A stretch of 34,849 bases of DNA from CADEEN01 sp035716845 (GCA_035716845.1 DASTJE010000047.1:1-34849), one strand, 5' to 3'. Shown: positions 22,510-31,141, numbered from the stretch's first letter. The notes: generated by a model from the letters alone, not told the origin. Translations and numbers: made by a program.

Positions 22510-24033
22510 ATGAGCCACGTCATCCGCATCCACCCGCGCGACAACGTCGTGATCGCGCGCACCCAGCTGCTCGGCGGCACCGTGCTGGCCGACGAGGGCG
22601 TCACCGTGGCCGGCCTCGTGCCGCCCGGGCACAAGCTGGCCACGCGCGCCATTGCCGCCGGCGAGGCGGTGCGGCGCTACGACCAGGTGATCGGTCATGC
22701 GACGCAGGCCATCGCACCCGGCCAGCACGTGCATGTGCACAACCTGGCCTATGCCGAATTCGCGCGCGCGCACGACGTGGGCGCCGGCGCCGTGCCCACG
22801 GCCTTCGTGGCCGAGCCGGCCACCTTCGAGGGCATCGTCCGGGCCGATGGCCGCGTGGCCACGCGCAACTACATCGGCGTGCTGACCAGCGTGAACTGCT
22901 CGGCCACCGCCGCGCGCGCCATCGCCGACGCGTTCCGGCGCGACATCCACCCCGAGCGGCTCGCGCCGTTCCCGAACGTCGACGGCGTGGTGGCGTTGAC
23001 GCACGGCATGGGCTGCGCCACCGCCAGCGAGGGCGAGGAACTGCAGGTGCTGCGGCGCACGCTGGGCGGCTATGCGCGGCACCCCAACTTCGCCGCCGTG
23101 CTGGTGGTGGGCCTGGGCTGCGAGACCAACCAGATCCAGGGCCTGGTGGCGCAGGAGGGCCTGCAGGAGGGCGCGCGGCTCGTCACCTTCAACATCCAGG
23201 ACACCGGCGGCACCGCCAAGACGGTGGCGCGCGGCATCGAGCTGATCGAGCGGCTGCTGCCCGAAGCCAACCGCGTGCGGCGCCAGCCGGTGCCGGCCAG
23301 CCACCTCGTGGTCGGCCTGCAGTGCGGCGGCAGCGACGGCTACTCGGGCATCAGCGCCAACCCGGCACTCGGCGCCGCGGTCGACCGACTGGTGCGCCAC
23401 GGCGGCACGGCCATCCTGTCGGAGACGCCCGAGATCTACGGCGGCGAGCACCTGCTGACGCGGCGCGCGGTGAGCCCCGCGGTGGCCGCCAAGCTGCTGG
23501 CGCGCATCCGCTGGTGGGAGGCCTACACCGCGCGCAACGGCATGCAGATGGACAACAACCCCTCGGCCGGCAACAAGGCCGGCGGGTTGACCACCATCCT
23601 CGAGAAGAGCCTGGGCGCGATCGCCAAGAGCGGCACCACCAACCTGACCGACGTGTTCGAGTTCGCGCAGGCCGTCACCACGCGCGGCCTGGTCTTCATG
23701 GACACGCCGGGCTACGACCCGGTGAGCGCCACCGGGCAGGTGGCCGGCGGCGCCAACATGATCTGCTTCACCACCGGCCGCGGCTCGGCCTACGGCTGCG
23801 CGCCCAGCCCGTCACTGAAGTTCTCCACCAACAGCGCGCTGTGGCACCGCCAGGCCGAGGACATCGACCTCGACTGCGGCGGCATCGTCGAGGGCAGCGA
23901 CACGGTGGACGCCTGCGGCGAGCGCATCTTCCGCCTGATGCTCGAGACGGCCTCCGGCCGCAAGACCAAGAGCGAACTGCACGGCTACGGCCAGAACGAG
24001 TTCGTGCCGTGGCAACTCGGGGCGGTGATGTGA
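22510..24033 (+). CDS. Altronate/galactarate dehydratase family protein (UxaA/GarD type)
   Basis: 507 residues from ATG 22510; an in-frame TTG at 22495 adds five residues and is less likely. An N-terminal SAF domain (HPRDNVVIARTQLLGG onward, about 1-95) is joined through GRVATRNYIGV to the large catalytic domain. Conserved cysteine segments are HGMGCA, VGLGCETNQ and LQCGGSDGYSG. NPSAGNKAGGLTTI and MDTPGYDPVSATGQ are typical of UxaA and GarD, which are Fe2+-dependent. It removes water from D-altronate (giving KDG) or D-galactarate. The full-length two-domain form is normal. UxuB-like and ManD genes nearby favour a hexuronate route, but specificity needs testing. Confidence 0.92.
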   Translation: MSHVIRIHPRDNVVIARTQLLGGTVLADEGVTVAGLVPPGHKLATRAIAAGEAVRRYDQVIGHATQAIAPGQHVHVHNLAYAEFARAHDVGAGAVPTAFVAEPATFEGIVRADGRVATRNYIGVLTSVNCSATAARAIADAFRRDIHPERLAPFPNVDGVVALTHGMGCATASEGEELQVLRRTLGGYARHPNFAAVLVVGLGCETNQIQGLVAQEGLQEGARLVTFNIQDTGGTAKTVARGIELIERLLPEANRVRRQPVPASHLVVGLQCGGSDGYSGISANPALGAAVDRLVRHGGTAILSETPEIYGGEHLLTRRAVSPAVAAKLLARIRWWEAYTARNGMQMDNNPSAGNKAGGLTTILEKSLGAIAKSGTTNLTDVFEFAQAVTTRGLVFMDTPGYDPVSATGQVAGGANMICFTTGRGSAYGCAPSPSLKFSTNSALWHRQAEDIDLDCGGIVEGSDTVDACGERIFRLMLETASGRKTKSELHGYGQNEFVPWQLGAVM

Positions 24034-24060
24034 TGTTGTCGTTCGTTGTTTGGCGGGGAC

Positions 24061-24110
24061 GGCGCGGGCCAAGCCGCAGGCGGGGGCCGGCCTGCGCCTC
24101 GGCCCGCGCC
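24061..24110. terminator. Long bidirectional hairpin between convergent genes
   Basis: GGCGCGGGCC (24061-24070) pairs perfectly with GGCCCGCGCC (24101-24110). Inside, GCAGGC (24076-24081) pairs with GCCTGC (24090-24095) across symmetric five-base internal loops. It fills the 89-base gap between the UxaA-type gene and the convergent dienelactone hydrolase. No T-tract is present on either strand. Confidence 0.65.
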
Positions 24111-24122
24111 AATGCCGGCCCG

Positions 24123-25037
24123 CTAGGCGCTCGGCGAACGCAGCGTGCGGCCGAACAGCGCCAGCGCCTGACCCCACGCGTCGCGCGCGGCCGTTTCGTC
24201 GTAGCGCGGCGTGGTGTCGTTGTGGAAGCCGTGTACGGTGCCGGGATAGATGGTGGCGCTGTGGCGCACGTGGGCGGCCTTGAGCGCGGCGTCGTAGGCC
24301 GGCCAGGTCGCCAGCAGGCGCTGGTCGTTGCCGGCGTGGAAGATCTTCAGCTCGGCCTTGATGTTCGCCACCTCGCCCAGTGGCGGCGGATCGCCGTAGA
24401 AGGGCACGCCGGCGACCAGCTGCGGCACGCGCACCGCGAGCAGGTTCACGATCGTGCCGCCGTAGCAGAAGCCGATCGCTCCGAGCTTGCCATTGCCGCC
24501 GGCGATGCTGCGGGTGAAGTGCGCGGCGGCGACCCAGTCTTCGCGCGCCTTGGCCTGGTCGAGTTTGGCGAACGCCTCGCGGGCCTTGTCCTCGTCGCCG
24601 GGGTAGCCCCCATGGGGCGTCAGCCCGTCGGGGGCGACCGCGATGAAGTTCTCGAGCGCCAGGCGGCGCGCGATGTCCTCGATGTGGGGGTTGAGGCCGC
24701 GGTTCTCGTGCACCACGACGACCGCCGGCAGCGGCCCCGCAGCCTGTGCCGGCCGCGCCACCAGCGCGCGGATGTGGCCGTGGCCCGCCGGCGCGGGGAT
24801 GTCCACGCGCTCGGTGCGCAGGCGCGGGTCGCCGGGCGCCACCTTCTGCGCCTGGGCGAACTTCGGGTTCAGCGCCGCCAGCAGCGCGGCCGCGGTGGTC
24901 CCGCCCATCGCGGCGAAGCGCGCGCTGCGGTCGAGGAACGCGCGGCGGTCGATGGCGCCGTGCACGTACTGGTCGAACAGCTTCAGCACCTCGGGGTGGA
25001 AGTCGGCGGCGGTCAGCCGGCGTTCGGTGGTGGGCAC
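24123..25037 (-). CDS. Dienelactone hydrolase-family alpha/beta hydrolase with predicted Tat signal
   Basis: 304 residues. The N-terminal region has DRRAFLDRSARF (from about 30) followed by a hydrophobic MGGTTAAALLAAL stretch and AQAQ, which looks like a twin-arginine signal behind a longer than usual n-region. The hydrolase core follows: E111 in VVVHENRG, nucleophile C191 in GFCYGG, D238 in AGNDQ and H269 in GTVHGFHND. The Cys-Asp-His triad is that of dienelactone hydrolase; carboxymethylenebutenolidase-like relatives act on lactones and esters. A lactonase role for sugar lactones would fit the locus but is speculation. It is convergent with the dehydratase operon and divergent from manD. 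Confidence 0.9.
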   Translation of the reverse strand: MPTTERRLTAADFHPEVLKLFDQYVHGAIDRRAFLDRSARFAAMGGTTAAALLAALNPKFAQAQKVAPGDPRLRTERVDIPAPAGHGHIRALVARPAQAAGPLPAVVVVHENRGLNPHIEDIARRLALENFIAVAPDGLTPHGGYPGDEDKAREAFAKLDQAKAREDWVAAAHFTRSIAGGNGKLGAIGFCYGGTIVNLLAVRVPQLVAGVPFYGDPPPLGEVANIKAELKIFHAGNDQRLLATWPAYDAALKAAHVRHSATIYPGTVHGFHNDTTPRYDETAARDAWGQALALFGRTLRSPSA

Positions 25038-25132
25038 GCAGGTCTCCTGGGCTGGGTGGGGCGGGCGAAGCCGCGGTTGTACCCAGCATGCAATGCCCGC
25101 GCACCGGCGTGGGCCATGGAATCGGTAACGAC

Positions 25133-26344
25133 ATGAAAATCACGAACGCCAAGGTCATCGTCTGCTCGCCCGGGCGCAACTTCGTCACCCTCAAGATCGA
25201 GACCGACGAAGGCCTCACCGGCCTGGGCGACGGCTCGCTGAACGGCCGCGAGCTGGCGGTGGCGAGCTACCTCACCGACCATGTCATCCCCTGCCTGATC
25301 GGCCGCGACGCGCACCAGATCGAGGACGTGTGGCAGTACCTGTACCGCGGCGCCTACTGGCGGCGCGGGCCGGTGACGATGAGCGCCATCGCCGCGGTGG
25401 ACACCGCGCTGTGGGACCTCAAGGCCAAGGCCGCCGGCCTGCCGCTGTACCAGCTGCTCGGCGGCGCCAGCCGCGAGCGCGTGCTGGTGTACGGCCACGC
25501 CAATGGCGCTGACATCGCCTCCACCGTCGACGAGGTGCTGCGCTACCAGGCCATGGGCTACGTGGCGATCCGCGCCCAGAGTGGGGTGCCGGGGCTGAAC
25601 AAGGTCTACGGCGTGGGGCGCGGGCGCATGCAGTACGAGCCGGCAGAGACCGGGCTGCCGCCCGAGCACGACTGGGATACCGCCAAATACCTGCGCCACA
25701 CGCCGAAGCTGTTCGAGGCGGTGCGCGCTGCGGTGGGCGACGACGTGCACCTGCTGCACGACGTGCACCACCGGCTCACCCCGATCGAGGCCGCGCGCCT
25801 GGGGCGCGACCTGGAGCCCTACCGCCTGTTCTGGATGGAGGACGCCACGCCGGCCGAGAACCAGGAGTCGTTCCGCCTGATCCGCCAGCACACCACCACG
25901 CCACTGGCGGTGGGCGAGGTGTTCAACACCATCTGGGACTGCAAGGACCTGATCCAGCACCAGCTCATCGACTACATCCGCGCGACCGTCGTGCACGCGG
26001 GCGGCATCACGCACCTGCGCCGCATCGCCGACCTGGCCGCGCTGTACCACGTGCGCACCGGCAGCCACGGCGCCACCGACCTGTCGCCGGTGTGCATGGG
26101 CGCGGCGCTGCACTTCGACCTGTGGGTGCCCAACTTCGGCATCCAGGAGTACATGCGCCACACGCCCGAGACCGACGCGGTGTTCCCCCACGCGTACACG
26201 TTCGACAAGGGCTACATGCACCCGGGCGAGGCGCCCGGCCACGGCGTCGAGATCGACGAGGCGCTGGCGGCCAAGTACCCCTACGAGCGCGCCTACCTGC
26301 CGGTCAACCGGCTGCAGCACGACGGCACGCTGTGGCACTGGTGA
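25133..26344 (+). CDS. manD: D-mannonate dehydratase, ManD (enolase superfamily)
   Basis: 403 residues, the standard ManD length. Active-site residues fall at the positions described for characterised ManD: R147 (VAIRAQSG), Y159 (NKVYG), D210 and H212 (HDVHHR), E236 (WMEDATP), E262 (VGEVF) and H312 (GSHGATD). The N-terminus MKITNAKVIV and YRGAYWRRGPVTM are family signatures. The high-activity enzymes turn D-mannonate into 2-keto-3-deoxy-D-gluconate. Some RspA-like relatives have weak or other activity, but the adjacent UxuB-like gene favours real mannonate turnover. The 95-base gap to the divergent hydrolase must hold its promoter, though I cannot place it. Its TGA overlaps the next ATG (TGATG). 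Confidence 0.94.
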   Translation: MKITNAKVIVCSPGRNFVTLKIETDEGLTGLGDGSLNGRELAVASYLTDHVIPCLIGRDAHQIEDVWQYLYRGAYWRRGPVTMSAIAAVDTALWDLKAKAAGLPLYQLLGGASRERVLVYGHANGADIASTVDEVLRYQAMGYVAIRAQSGVPGLNKVYGVGRGRMQYEPAETGLPPEHDWDTAKYLRHTPKLFEAVRAAVGDDVHLLHDVHHRLTPIEAARLGRDLEPYRLFWMEDATPAENQESFRLIRQHTTTPLAVGEVFNTIWDCKDLIQHQLIDYIRATVVHAGGITHLRRIADLAALYHVRTGSHGATDLSPVCMGAALHFDLWVPNFGIQEYMRHTPETDAVFPHAYTFDKGYMHPGEAPGHGVEIDEALAAKYPYERAYLPVNRLQHDGTLWHW

Positions 26345-26883
26345 TGAAGCGGCGCGCCGCCCTGCTCGCCCTTGCGCTGGCCGCCTCCGCGGCGCGCGCC
26401 GAGGACCTGGACGTGCCCTTCGTGGTCACGCCCGACAGGGTCACGCGCGCGATGCTCGAGCTTGCCGGCGTCGGGCCGAGCGACTATGTGATCGACCTCG
26501 GCTCGGGCGACGGCCGCATCGTCATCGTCGCGGCCCGGCAGTTCGGCGCGCGCGGCCTGGGCGTGGAGATCGTGCCCGACCTGGTCGAGCAGAGCCGCGA
26601 GAACGCGCGCCGCGCCGGCGTGGCCGAGCGCGTCGAGTTCCGCGTGCAGGACCTGTTCGAGACCGACCTGTCGGGCGCCACCGTGATCACGATGTACCTG
26701 CTGCCCGACGTGAACCTCAAGCTGCGGCCGAAGCTGCAGGCCTTGAAGCCCGGCACGCGCATCGTCTCGCACGACTGGGACATGGGCGACTGGGCACCCG
26801 AGCGCGTGATCACGGTCGACGCCCCCGACAAGCCGATCGGCCGCGAGAAGGTGTCGCGCCTGTACCTGTGGACGGTGCGCTGA
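26344..26883 (+). CDS. SAM-dependent methyltransferase-like protein with signal peptide
   Basis: 179 residues. MKRRAALLALALAASAARAED is a clear Sec-type signal with an A-R-A cleavage site near residue 19. Class I Rossmann motif I is YVIDLGSGDGRIVIVAA, acidic residue VEIVPD ends strand 2, and VITMYLLPDVNLKLRP is the post-I/motif III region. It resembles small proteins annotated as DOT1-like or SAM methyltransferases in proteobacteria. A SAM-dependent enzyme in the periplasm would lack cofactor, so either the signal is not used or the fold has another role. It is coupled to manD (TGATG) and to the uxuB-like gene (TGATG). Confidence 0.85.
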   Translation: MKRRAALLALALAASAARAEDLDVPFVVTPDRVTRAMLELAGVGPSDYVIDLGSGDGRIVIVAARQFGARGLGVEIVPDLVEQSRENARRAGVAERVEFRVQDLFETDLSGATVITMYLLPDVNLKLRPKLQALKPGTRIVSHDWDMGDWAPERVITVDAPDKPIGREKVSRLYLWTVR

Positions 26884-28367
26884 TGACGGTGCGCCTGCGC
26901 CCCGCCACGCTCGACGCGCTGCCCGCGGCCGTGCGCCGGCCGCGCTTCGGCCGCACGCGGCTGAGGGCGGGCATCGTGCACCTGGGCCTGGGCGCCTTCG
27001 CGCGCGCGCACCTGCTGGCCTGCCACGACGACGCGCTCGACGCCGGCACCGCGCCCGACTGGGGCGTGCTCGGGGTGTCGCTGCGCCACCCCGACGTGCG
27101 CGACGCGCTGGCGCCGCAGCAGGGCCTGTACACGCTGGCGCTGCGCGACGGCAGCGGCACGCAGCGCCGCGTCATCGGCTCGTTGCTCGGCGTGCAGGTC
27201 GCTCCCGAGGATCCGGGCGGCCTGCTCGAGCGCATCGCGCACCGCGATACCGCGATCGCGAGCCTCACCGTCACCGAGAAGGGCTACTGCCACGACCCGG
27301 CCACGCGCGCGCTGCGCCTGGACCACCCGGACATCGTGCACGACCTCGCCCACCCCGACGCGCCGCGCAGCGCCATCGGCTTCCTGGTGCACGGCCTGGC
27401 GCGCCGGCGCGCCGACGGCGGCGCGCCGCTGACGCTGCTGTCGCTGGACAACCTGCCCGCCAACGGCGACACGCTGCACGGCCTGGTGCGCGCCTTTGCC
27501 GAGCGCGTGAGCAGCGCGCTGGCGCGCTGGATCGAGCGCGAGTGCACGTTCCCGAACAGCATGGTCGACCGCATCGTGCCGCGCACCACGGCGGCCGACC
27601 TGGCGGCCACCGCCGAGGCCCTGGGCGTCGAGGACGCCGGCGCGGTGGTGGCCGAGCCTTTCCTCGCCTGGGCGGTGGAGGACCGCTTCGCCGCCGGTCG
27701 CCCCGACTGGCGCGCCGGCGGGGCCCGTTTCGTCGAGCGCGCAGAGCCCTACGAGAAGCTCAAGCTGCGCATGCTCAACGGCGCGCACAGCACCATCGCC
27801 TACGCGGGCGTGATGGCGGGCTGGCCGACCGTCGACGCCGCGATCGCCCAGCCGGCGCTGCGGCGCTTCGTCGAGGCGCTGATGCGCGACGAGATCGCGC
27901 CCACGGTGGCCGAGGCACTGGCCGGCTTCGACCTCGACGCCTACCGCGCCGAGCTGCTGGCGCGCTTCGGCAACCCGGCCCTGGCGCACCGCACGGCGCA
28001 GATCGCGATGGACGGCTCGCAGAAGCTGCCCCAGCGCCTGCTCGGCGCGCTGCGCGAGCGCCTGGCCGCCGGGCTGCCGATCGAGCGCCTCGCGCTCGCG
28101 GTGGCGCTGTGGCTGCACCACCTGCGCGGCACCGACGAGGCCGGCCGCGCGATCGCGCTCGACGACCCGCTGGCCCCGGCCCTGCAGGCGCTGCACGCCC
28201 AGGCCTCGCGCCAACCCGATGCCGCCGCGCGCGCCGCGGCCTTCACCCGCTTCGCCCCGGTGTTCGGCGACCTCGCCGACACGCCGCGCCTGGTGGCCGC
28301 GCTGGCGCCGGCGCTGCAGCGCCTTCGCACCGACGGCGTGGCCGCCACGCTCGAAGCCCTTGCCTGA
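26883..28367 (+). CDS. uxuB: Mannitol dehydrogenase/fructuronate reductase family (UxuB-like)
   Basis: 494 residues from ATG 26883. The N-terminal Rossmann domain starts IVHLGLGAFARAHLLACHDD. The polyol-specific long-chain dehydrogenase active site is seen as N190 (SLDNLP), K294 (EKLKLRMLNGAHS), N299 and H302, in register with the known K295/N300/H303 set of mannitol 2-dehydrogenase. Members include fructuronate reductase (UxuB), altronate oxidoreductase and mannitol dehydrogenase. Being in one operon with manD supports fructuronate to mannonate reduction, the step before ManD. Mannitol or arabinitol oxidation is the alternative. Confidence 0.88.
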   Translation: MTVRLRPATLDALPAAVRRPRFGRTRLRAGIVHLGLGAFARAHLLACHDDALDAGTAPDWGVLGVSLRHPDVRDALAPQQGLYTLALRDGSGTQRRVIGSLLGVQVAPEDPGGLLERIAHRDTAIASLTVTEKGYCHDPATRALRLDHPDIVHDLAHPDAPRSAIGFLVHGLARRRADGGAPLTLLSLDNLPANGDTLHGLVRAFAERVSSALARWIERECTFPNSMVDRIVPRTTAADLAATAEALGVEDAGAVVAEPFLAWAVEDRFAAGRPDWRAGGARFVERAEPYEKLKLRMLNGAHSTIAYAGVMAGWPTVDAAIAQPALRRFVEALMRDEIAPTVAEALAGFDLDAYRAELLARFGNPALAHRTAQIAMDGSQKLPQRLLGALRERLAAGLPIERLALAVALWLHHLRGTDEAGRAIALDDPLAPALQALHAQASRQPDAAARAAAFTRFAPVFGDLADTPRLVAALAPALQRLRTDGVAATLEALA

Positions 28368-28376
28368 CGCCCGAAC

Positions 28377-29438
28377 ATGAGCCAACAACCGACCCGAGAC
28401 GACGCCACCCCGGTGCCCGCCGAGCGCGTGCGCGACTGGGCCGTGCAGTGCCTCGCCGCCAGCGGCCTGCCCCACGACGACGCCGTGACGCTCGCCGCCA
28501 GCCTGGTGCAGACCAGCCTGTGGGGCATCGACTCGCACGGCGTGGCGCTGCTGCCGCACTACATGGAGCGCTTTGCCAACGGCACCATCCGCACGCGGCC
28601 GCAACTGGCCATCCAGCGCAGCGGGCCGGCCACCGCGCTGGTCGAGGCCGATCAGGGCCACGGCATCGTCGTCGCGCACCGCGCGATGGAGGAAGCGGTG
28701 CGCATCGCCCGCGAGCAGGGCGTGGGCGCGGTGGGGGTGCGCAATGCCTCGCACTGCGGCGCCATCGGCCTGTACACCCGCGCCGCGGCGCGCGCGGGCT
28801 GCGTCGGCTTCGCGGTCACGCATGCCGACAGCGTGGCCGTGCCGCACGGCGGGCAGCGCGCCTTCCAGGGCACCAACCCGATCTCGTTCGCCTTCCCGCG
28901 CGAGGGCCACGACCCGGTGTGCCTGGACATGGCCACCACCTCGATCCCGTTCAACCGCGTGCGCAACGCGCGCCGCGAGGGCCACCCGCTGCCGCCGGAC
29001 ACCGCGATGGACGCCGCGGGCCGCTGGACCACCGACGCAGACGCCGCGGTGGCCGTCACCCCGCTGGGCGGCCGCGAATACGGCCACAAGGGCTACGCGC
29101 TGGCGCTCGTGGTGGACCTGCTGTGCGGCCCGCTGCTGGGCAACCCCTACGGTCCGCACATCCCCTCGATGTTCAAGGCCCTCGACCAGCCGCGCCGCCT
29201 GGGCGCCTTCTTCATCGCGCTCGACCCCGAGCGTTTTGCCGGCGGGGCCGTGCTGGCCGCGCAGGTCGAGGCGATGGCGCGCGACCTGGCCGCCGAGCCC
29301 GGCGCGCCGCTGATGCCCGGTGATCCGGAGCTCGCGGTGGCCGCGCGGCGCCTGCGCGACGGCCTGCCGATCGAGCCCGGCCTGGCCCAACAGTTCCGAA
29401 CGTGGGGCGCCCGCCTGGGCGTGCCCGCACCTTTGTAG
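28377..29438 (+). CDS. Ldh2-family malate/lactate-type dehydrogenase
   Basis: 353 residues, the family size. Signatures are WGIDSHGVALLPHYMERF (about 50-67), VGVRNASHCGAIGLYTRAAA with the catalytic His, FQGTNPISFAFPR and DMATTSIPFNRV, and GHKGYALALVVDLL. This NAD(P)-binding fold is unlike the Rossmann lactate dehydrogenases. Members act on malate, L-sulfolactate, ureidoglycolate, 2,3-diketo-L-gulonate (YiaK) or cyclic imino acids. In this locus L-lactate oxidation (if the following SDR and FAH enzymes release lactate) or keto-sugar-acid reduction are the best guesses. It starts nine bases after the uxuB-like stop. Confidence 0.9.
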   Translation: MSQQPTRDDATPVPAERVRDWAVQCLAASGLPHDDAVTLAASLVQTSLWGIDSHGVALLPHYMERFANGTIRTRPQLAIQRSGPATALVEADQGHGIVVAHRAMEEAVRIAREQGVGAVGVRNASHCGAIGLYTRAAARAGCVGFAVTHADSVAVPHGGQRAFQGTNPISFAFPREGHDPVCLDMATTSIPFNRVRNARREGHPLPPDTAMDAAGRWTTDADAAVAVTPLGGREYGHKGYALALVVDLLCGPLLGNPYGPHIPSMFKALDQPRRLGAFFIALDPERFAGGAVLAAQVEAMARDLAAEPGAPLMPGDPELAVAARRLRDGLPIEPGLAQQFRTWGARLGVPAPL

Positions 29439-29452
29439 AAAGCCACCGCATC

Positions 29453-30208
29453 ATGAGCCAACGACTTGCTGGAAAAACCGCCTTCGTCACCGCCGCCGGC
29501 CAGGGCATCGGCCGCGCCACCGCCGAGGCCTTCGCGCGCGAAGGGGCGCGCGTCATCGCCACCGACCTGAACGTGGCGCTGCTCGCCGGCCTCCAGGGGC
29601 AGCCGGGCGTCACCGTCGAGAAGCTCGATGCGCTGGACGCCGCGGCCATCGCCGACGCCGCGCGCCGCCACGCCGACGTGGACATCCTCTTCAACGCGGC
29701 CGGCTTCGTGCACCACGGCACCGTGCTCGACTGCACCGAGGACGAGTGGGACTTCGCCTTCAACCTCAACGTGCGCAGCATGTACCGCACGATCAAGGCC
29801 TTCCTGCCCGGCATGCTGGCGCGCAAGAGCGGCAGCATCATCAACATCTCGTCGGGGGCCAGCAGCATCAAGGCCGCCGCGAACCGCTTCGTCTATGCCG
29901 CCACCAAGGCGGCGGTGATCGGCCTGACCAAGAGCGTGGCGATCGACTACATCAAGGACGGCGTGCGCTGCAACGCCATCTGCCCCGGCACGGTGGAGTC
30001 GCCGTCGCTGCGCGACCGCATGACGGCGCTGTCCGCCAAGTCCGGCCAGCCGTACGAGCAGGTGGAGGCGATGTTCATCGGCCGCCAGCCGATGGGCCGC
30101 CTGGGCACCGCCGAGGAGATCGCCGCGATGGCGCTGTACCTGGCCAGCGACGAGTCGCGCTTCACCACGGGCACCACGGCGCTGGTCGACGGCGGCTGGT
30201 CCCTCTGA
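29453..30208 (+). CDS. SDR oxidoreductase, 2-keto-3-deoxy-L-fuconate dehydrogenase-like
   Basis: 251 residues from ATG 29453. The cofactor motif TAAGQGIGRAT is at about 13-23, the NAAG variant NAAGF at 81-85, and the catalytic Ser in INISSGASS with Y148 and K152 (YAATK). A further ATG upstream at 29402 would overlap the preceding gene. The segment CNAICPGTVESPSLRDRM and the pairing with an FAH-family gene resemble 2-keto-3-deoxy-L-fuconate 4-dehydrogenases of Burkholderia and Xanthomonas. Those produce a 2,4-diketo-3-deoxy acid that the next enzyme hydrolyses. The exact substrate stereochemistry is unknown. Confidence 0.85.
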   Translation: MSQRLAGKTAFVTAAGQGIGRATAEAFAREGARVIATDLNVALLAGLQGQPGVTVEKLDALDAAAIADAARRHADVDILFNAAGFVHHGTVLDCTEDEWDFAFNLNVRSMYRTIKAFLPGMLARKSGSIINISSGASSIKAAANRFVYAATKAAVIGLTKSVAIDYIKDGVRCNAICPGTVESPSLRDRMTALSAKSGQPYEQVEAMFIGRQPMGRLGTAEEIAAMALYLASDESRFTTGTTALVDGGWSL

Positions 30209-30227
30209 CCCACCAAGGAGAACGACG

Positions 30228-31094
30228 ATGAAACTGATGCGAATCGGCCCCAAGGGCCACGAGAAGCCGGCACTGCTGGACCGGGACGGCCGCGTGCGCG
30301 ACCTCTCGGGCCTGCTGCCCGACATCACCGCCGACACGCTGCGGCCCGAGAGCCTGGCCGCACTGGCCGCGCTCGACACGAGCCGCCTGCCGGTGGTCGA
30401 GAAGCCGGGCCGCATCGCCCCGCCGTGGACCGGCGTGGGCAAGTTCATCGCCATCGGCCTGAACTACAGCGACCATGCCGCGGAGTCCGGCATGCCGATC
30501 CCCAAGGAGCCGGTGGTCTTCACCAAGACGACGAGCTGCATCGTCGGCCCCAACGACCCGGTGGTGCTGCCGCAGGGCTCGGTCAAGAGCGACTGGGAGG
30601 TCGAGCTTGGTGTGGTGATCGGCAGCAAGGCGCGCTACGTCGGCGAGGCCGATGCGCTCAAGCACGTGGCGGGCTACTGCGTCGTCAACGACGTGTCGGA
30701 GCGCGAGTTCCAGCTCGAGCGCGGCACGCAGTGGGACAAGGGCAAGGGCTGCGACACCTTCGGCCCCATCGGCCCCTGGCTCGTGACCAGCGACGAGATC
30801 CCCGACCCGCAGGCCCTGGGCATGTGGCTCGACGTCAACGGCAAGCGCTTCCAGACCGGCAACACCAGGACCATGATCTTCGGCGTGGCCCACCTGGTGA
30901 GCTACCTCAGCCGCTTCATGACCCTGCTGCCGGGCGACCTCATCACCACCGGCACGCCGCCGGGCGTGGGCCTGGGCATCAAGCCCCACCCGGTCTACCT
31001 CAAGCCGGGCGACGTGATGACGCTGGGCATCGACCGCCTGGGCGACCAGCGCCAGACGGTGCACGCCTGGGATCCGGCGCTGATCGATGGTTGA
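30228..31094 (+). CDS. Fumarylacetoacetate hydrolase-family protein (2,4-diketo-3-deoxy-L-fuconate hydrolase-like)
   Basis: 288 residues with a strong AAGGAGAA ribosome site. The FAH catalytic domain starts at about 72 with FIAIGLNYSDHAAE. The metal-binding carboxylates are E124 and E126 (SDWEVELGVV) and D155 (VVNDVSERE). GTQWDKGKGCDTFGPIGPW and ITTGTPPGVGLG are typical of the branch annotated as ureidoglycolate lyase or diketo-deoxy-fuconate hydrolase. With the SDR just upstream it should cleave a 2,4-diketo acid to pyruvate plus a hydroxy acid (lactate or glycolate). It is the last gene of the plus-strand locus. Confidence 0.9.
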   Translation: MKLMRIGPKGHEKPALLDRDGRVRDLSGLLPDITADTLRPESLAALAALDTSRLPVVEKPGRIAPPWTGVGKFIAIGLNYSDHAAESGMPIPKEPVVFTKTTSCIVGPNDPVVLPQGSVKSDWEVELGVVIGSKARYVGEADALKHVAGYCVVNDVSEREFQLERGTQWDKGKGCDTFGPIGPWLVTSDEIPDPQALGMWLDVNGKRFQTGNTRTMIFGVAHLVSYLSRFMTLLPGDLITTGTPPGVGLGIKPHPVYLKPGDVMTLGIDRLGDQRQTVHAWDPALIDG

Positions 31095-31141
31095 TACGGT
31101 GCAGTCGTTGCCCGATAGGGCGGGTGGCTGACTGCCTCTAT

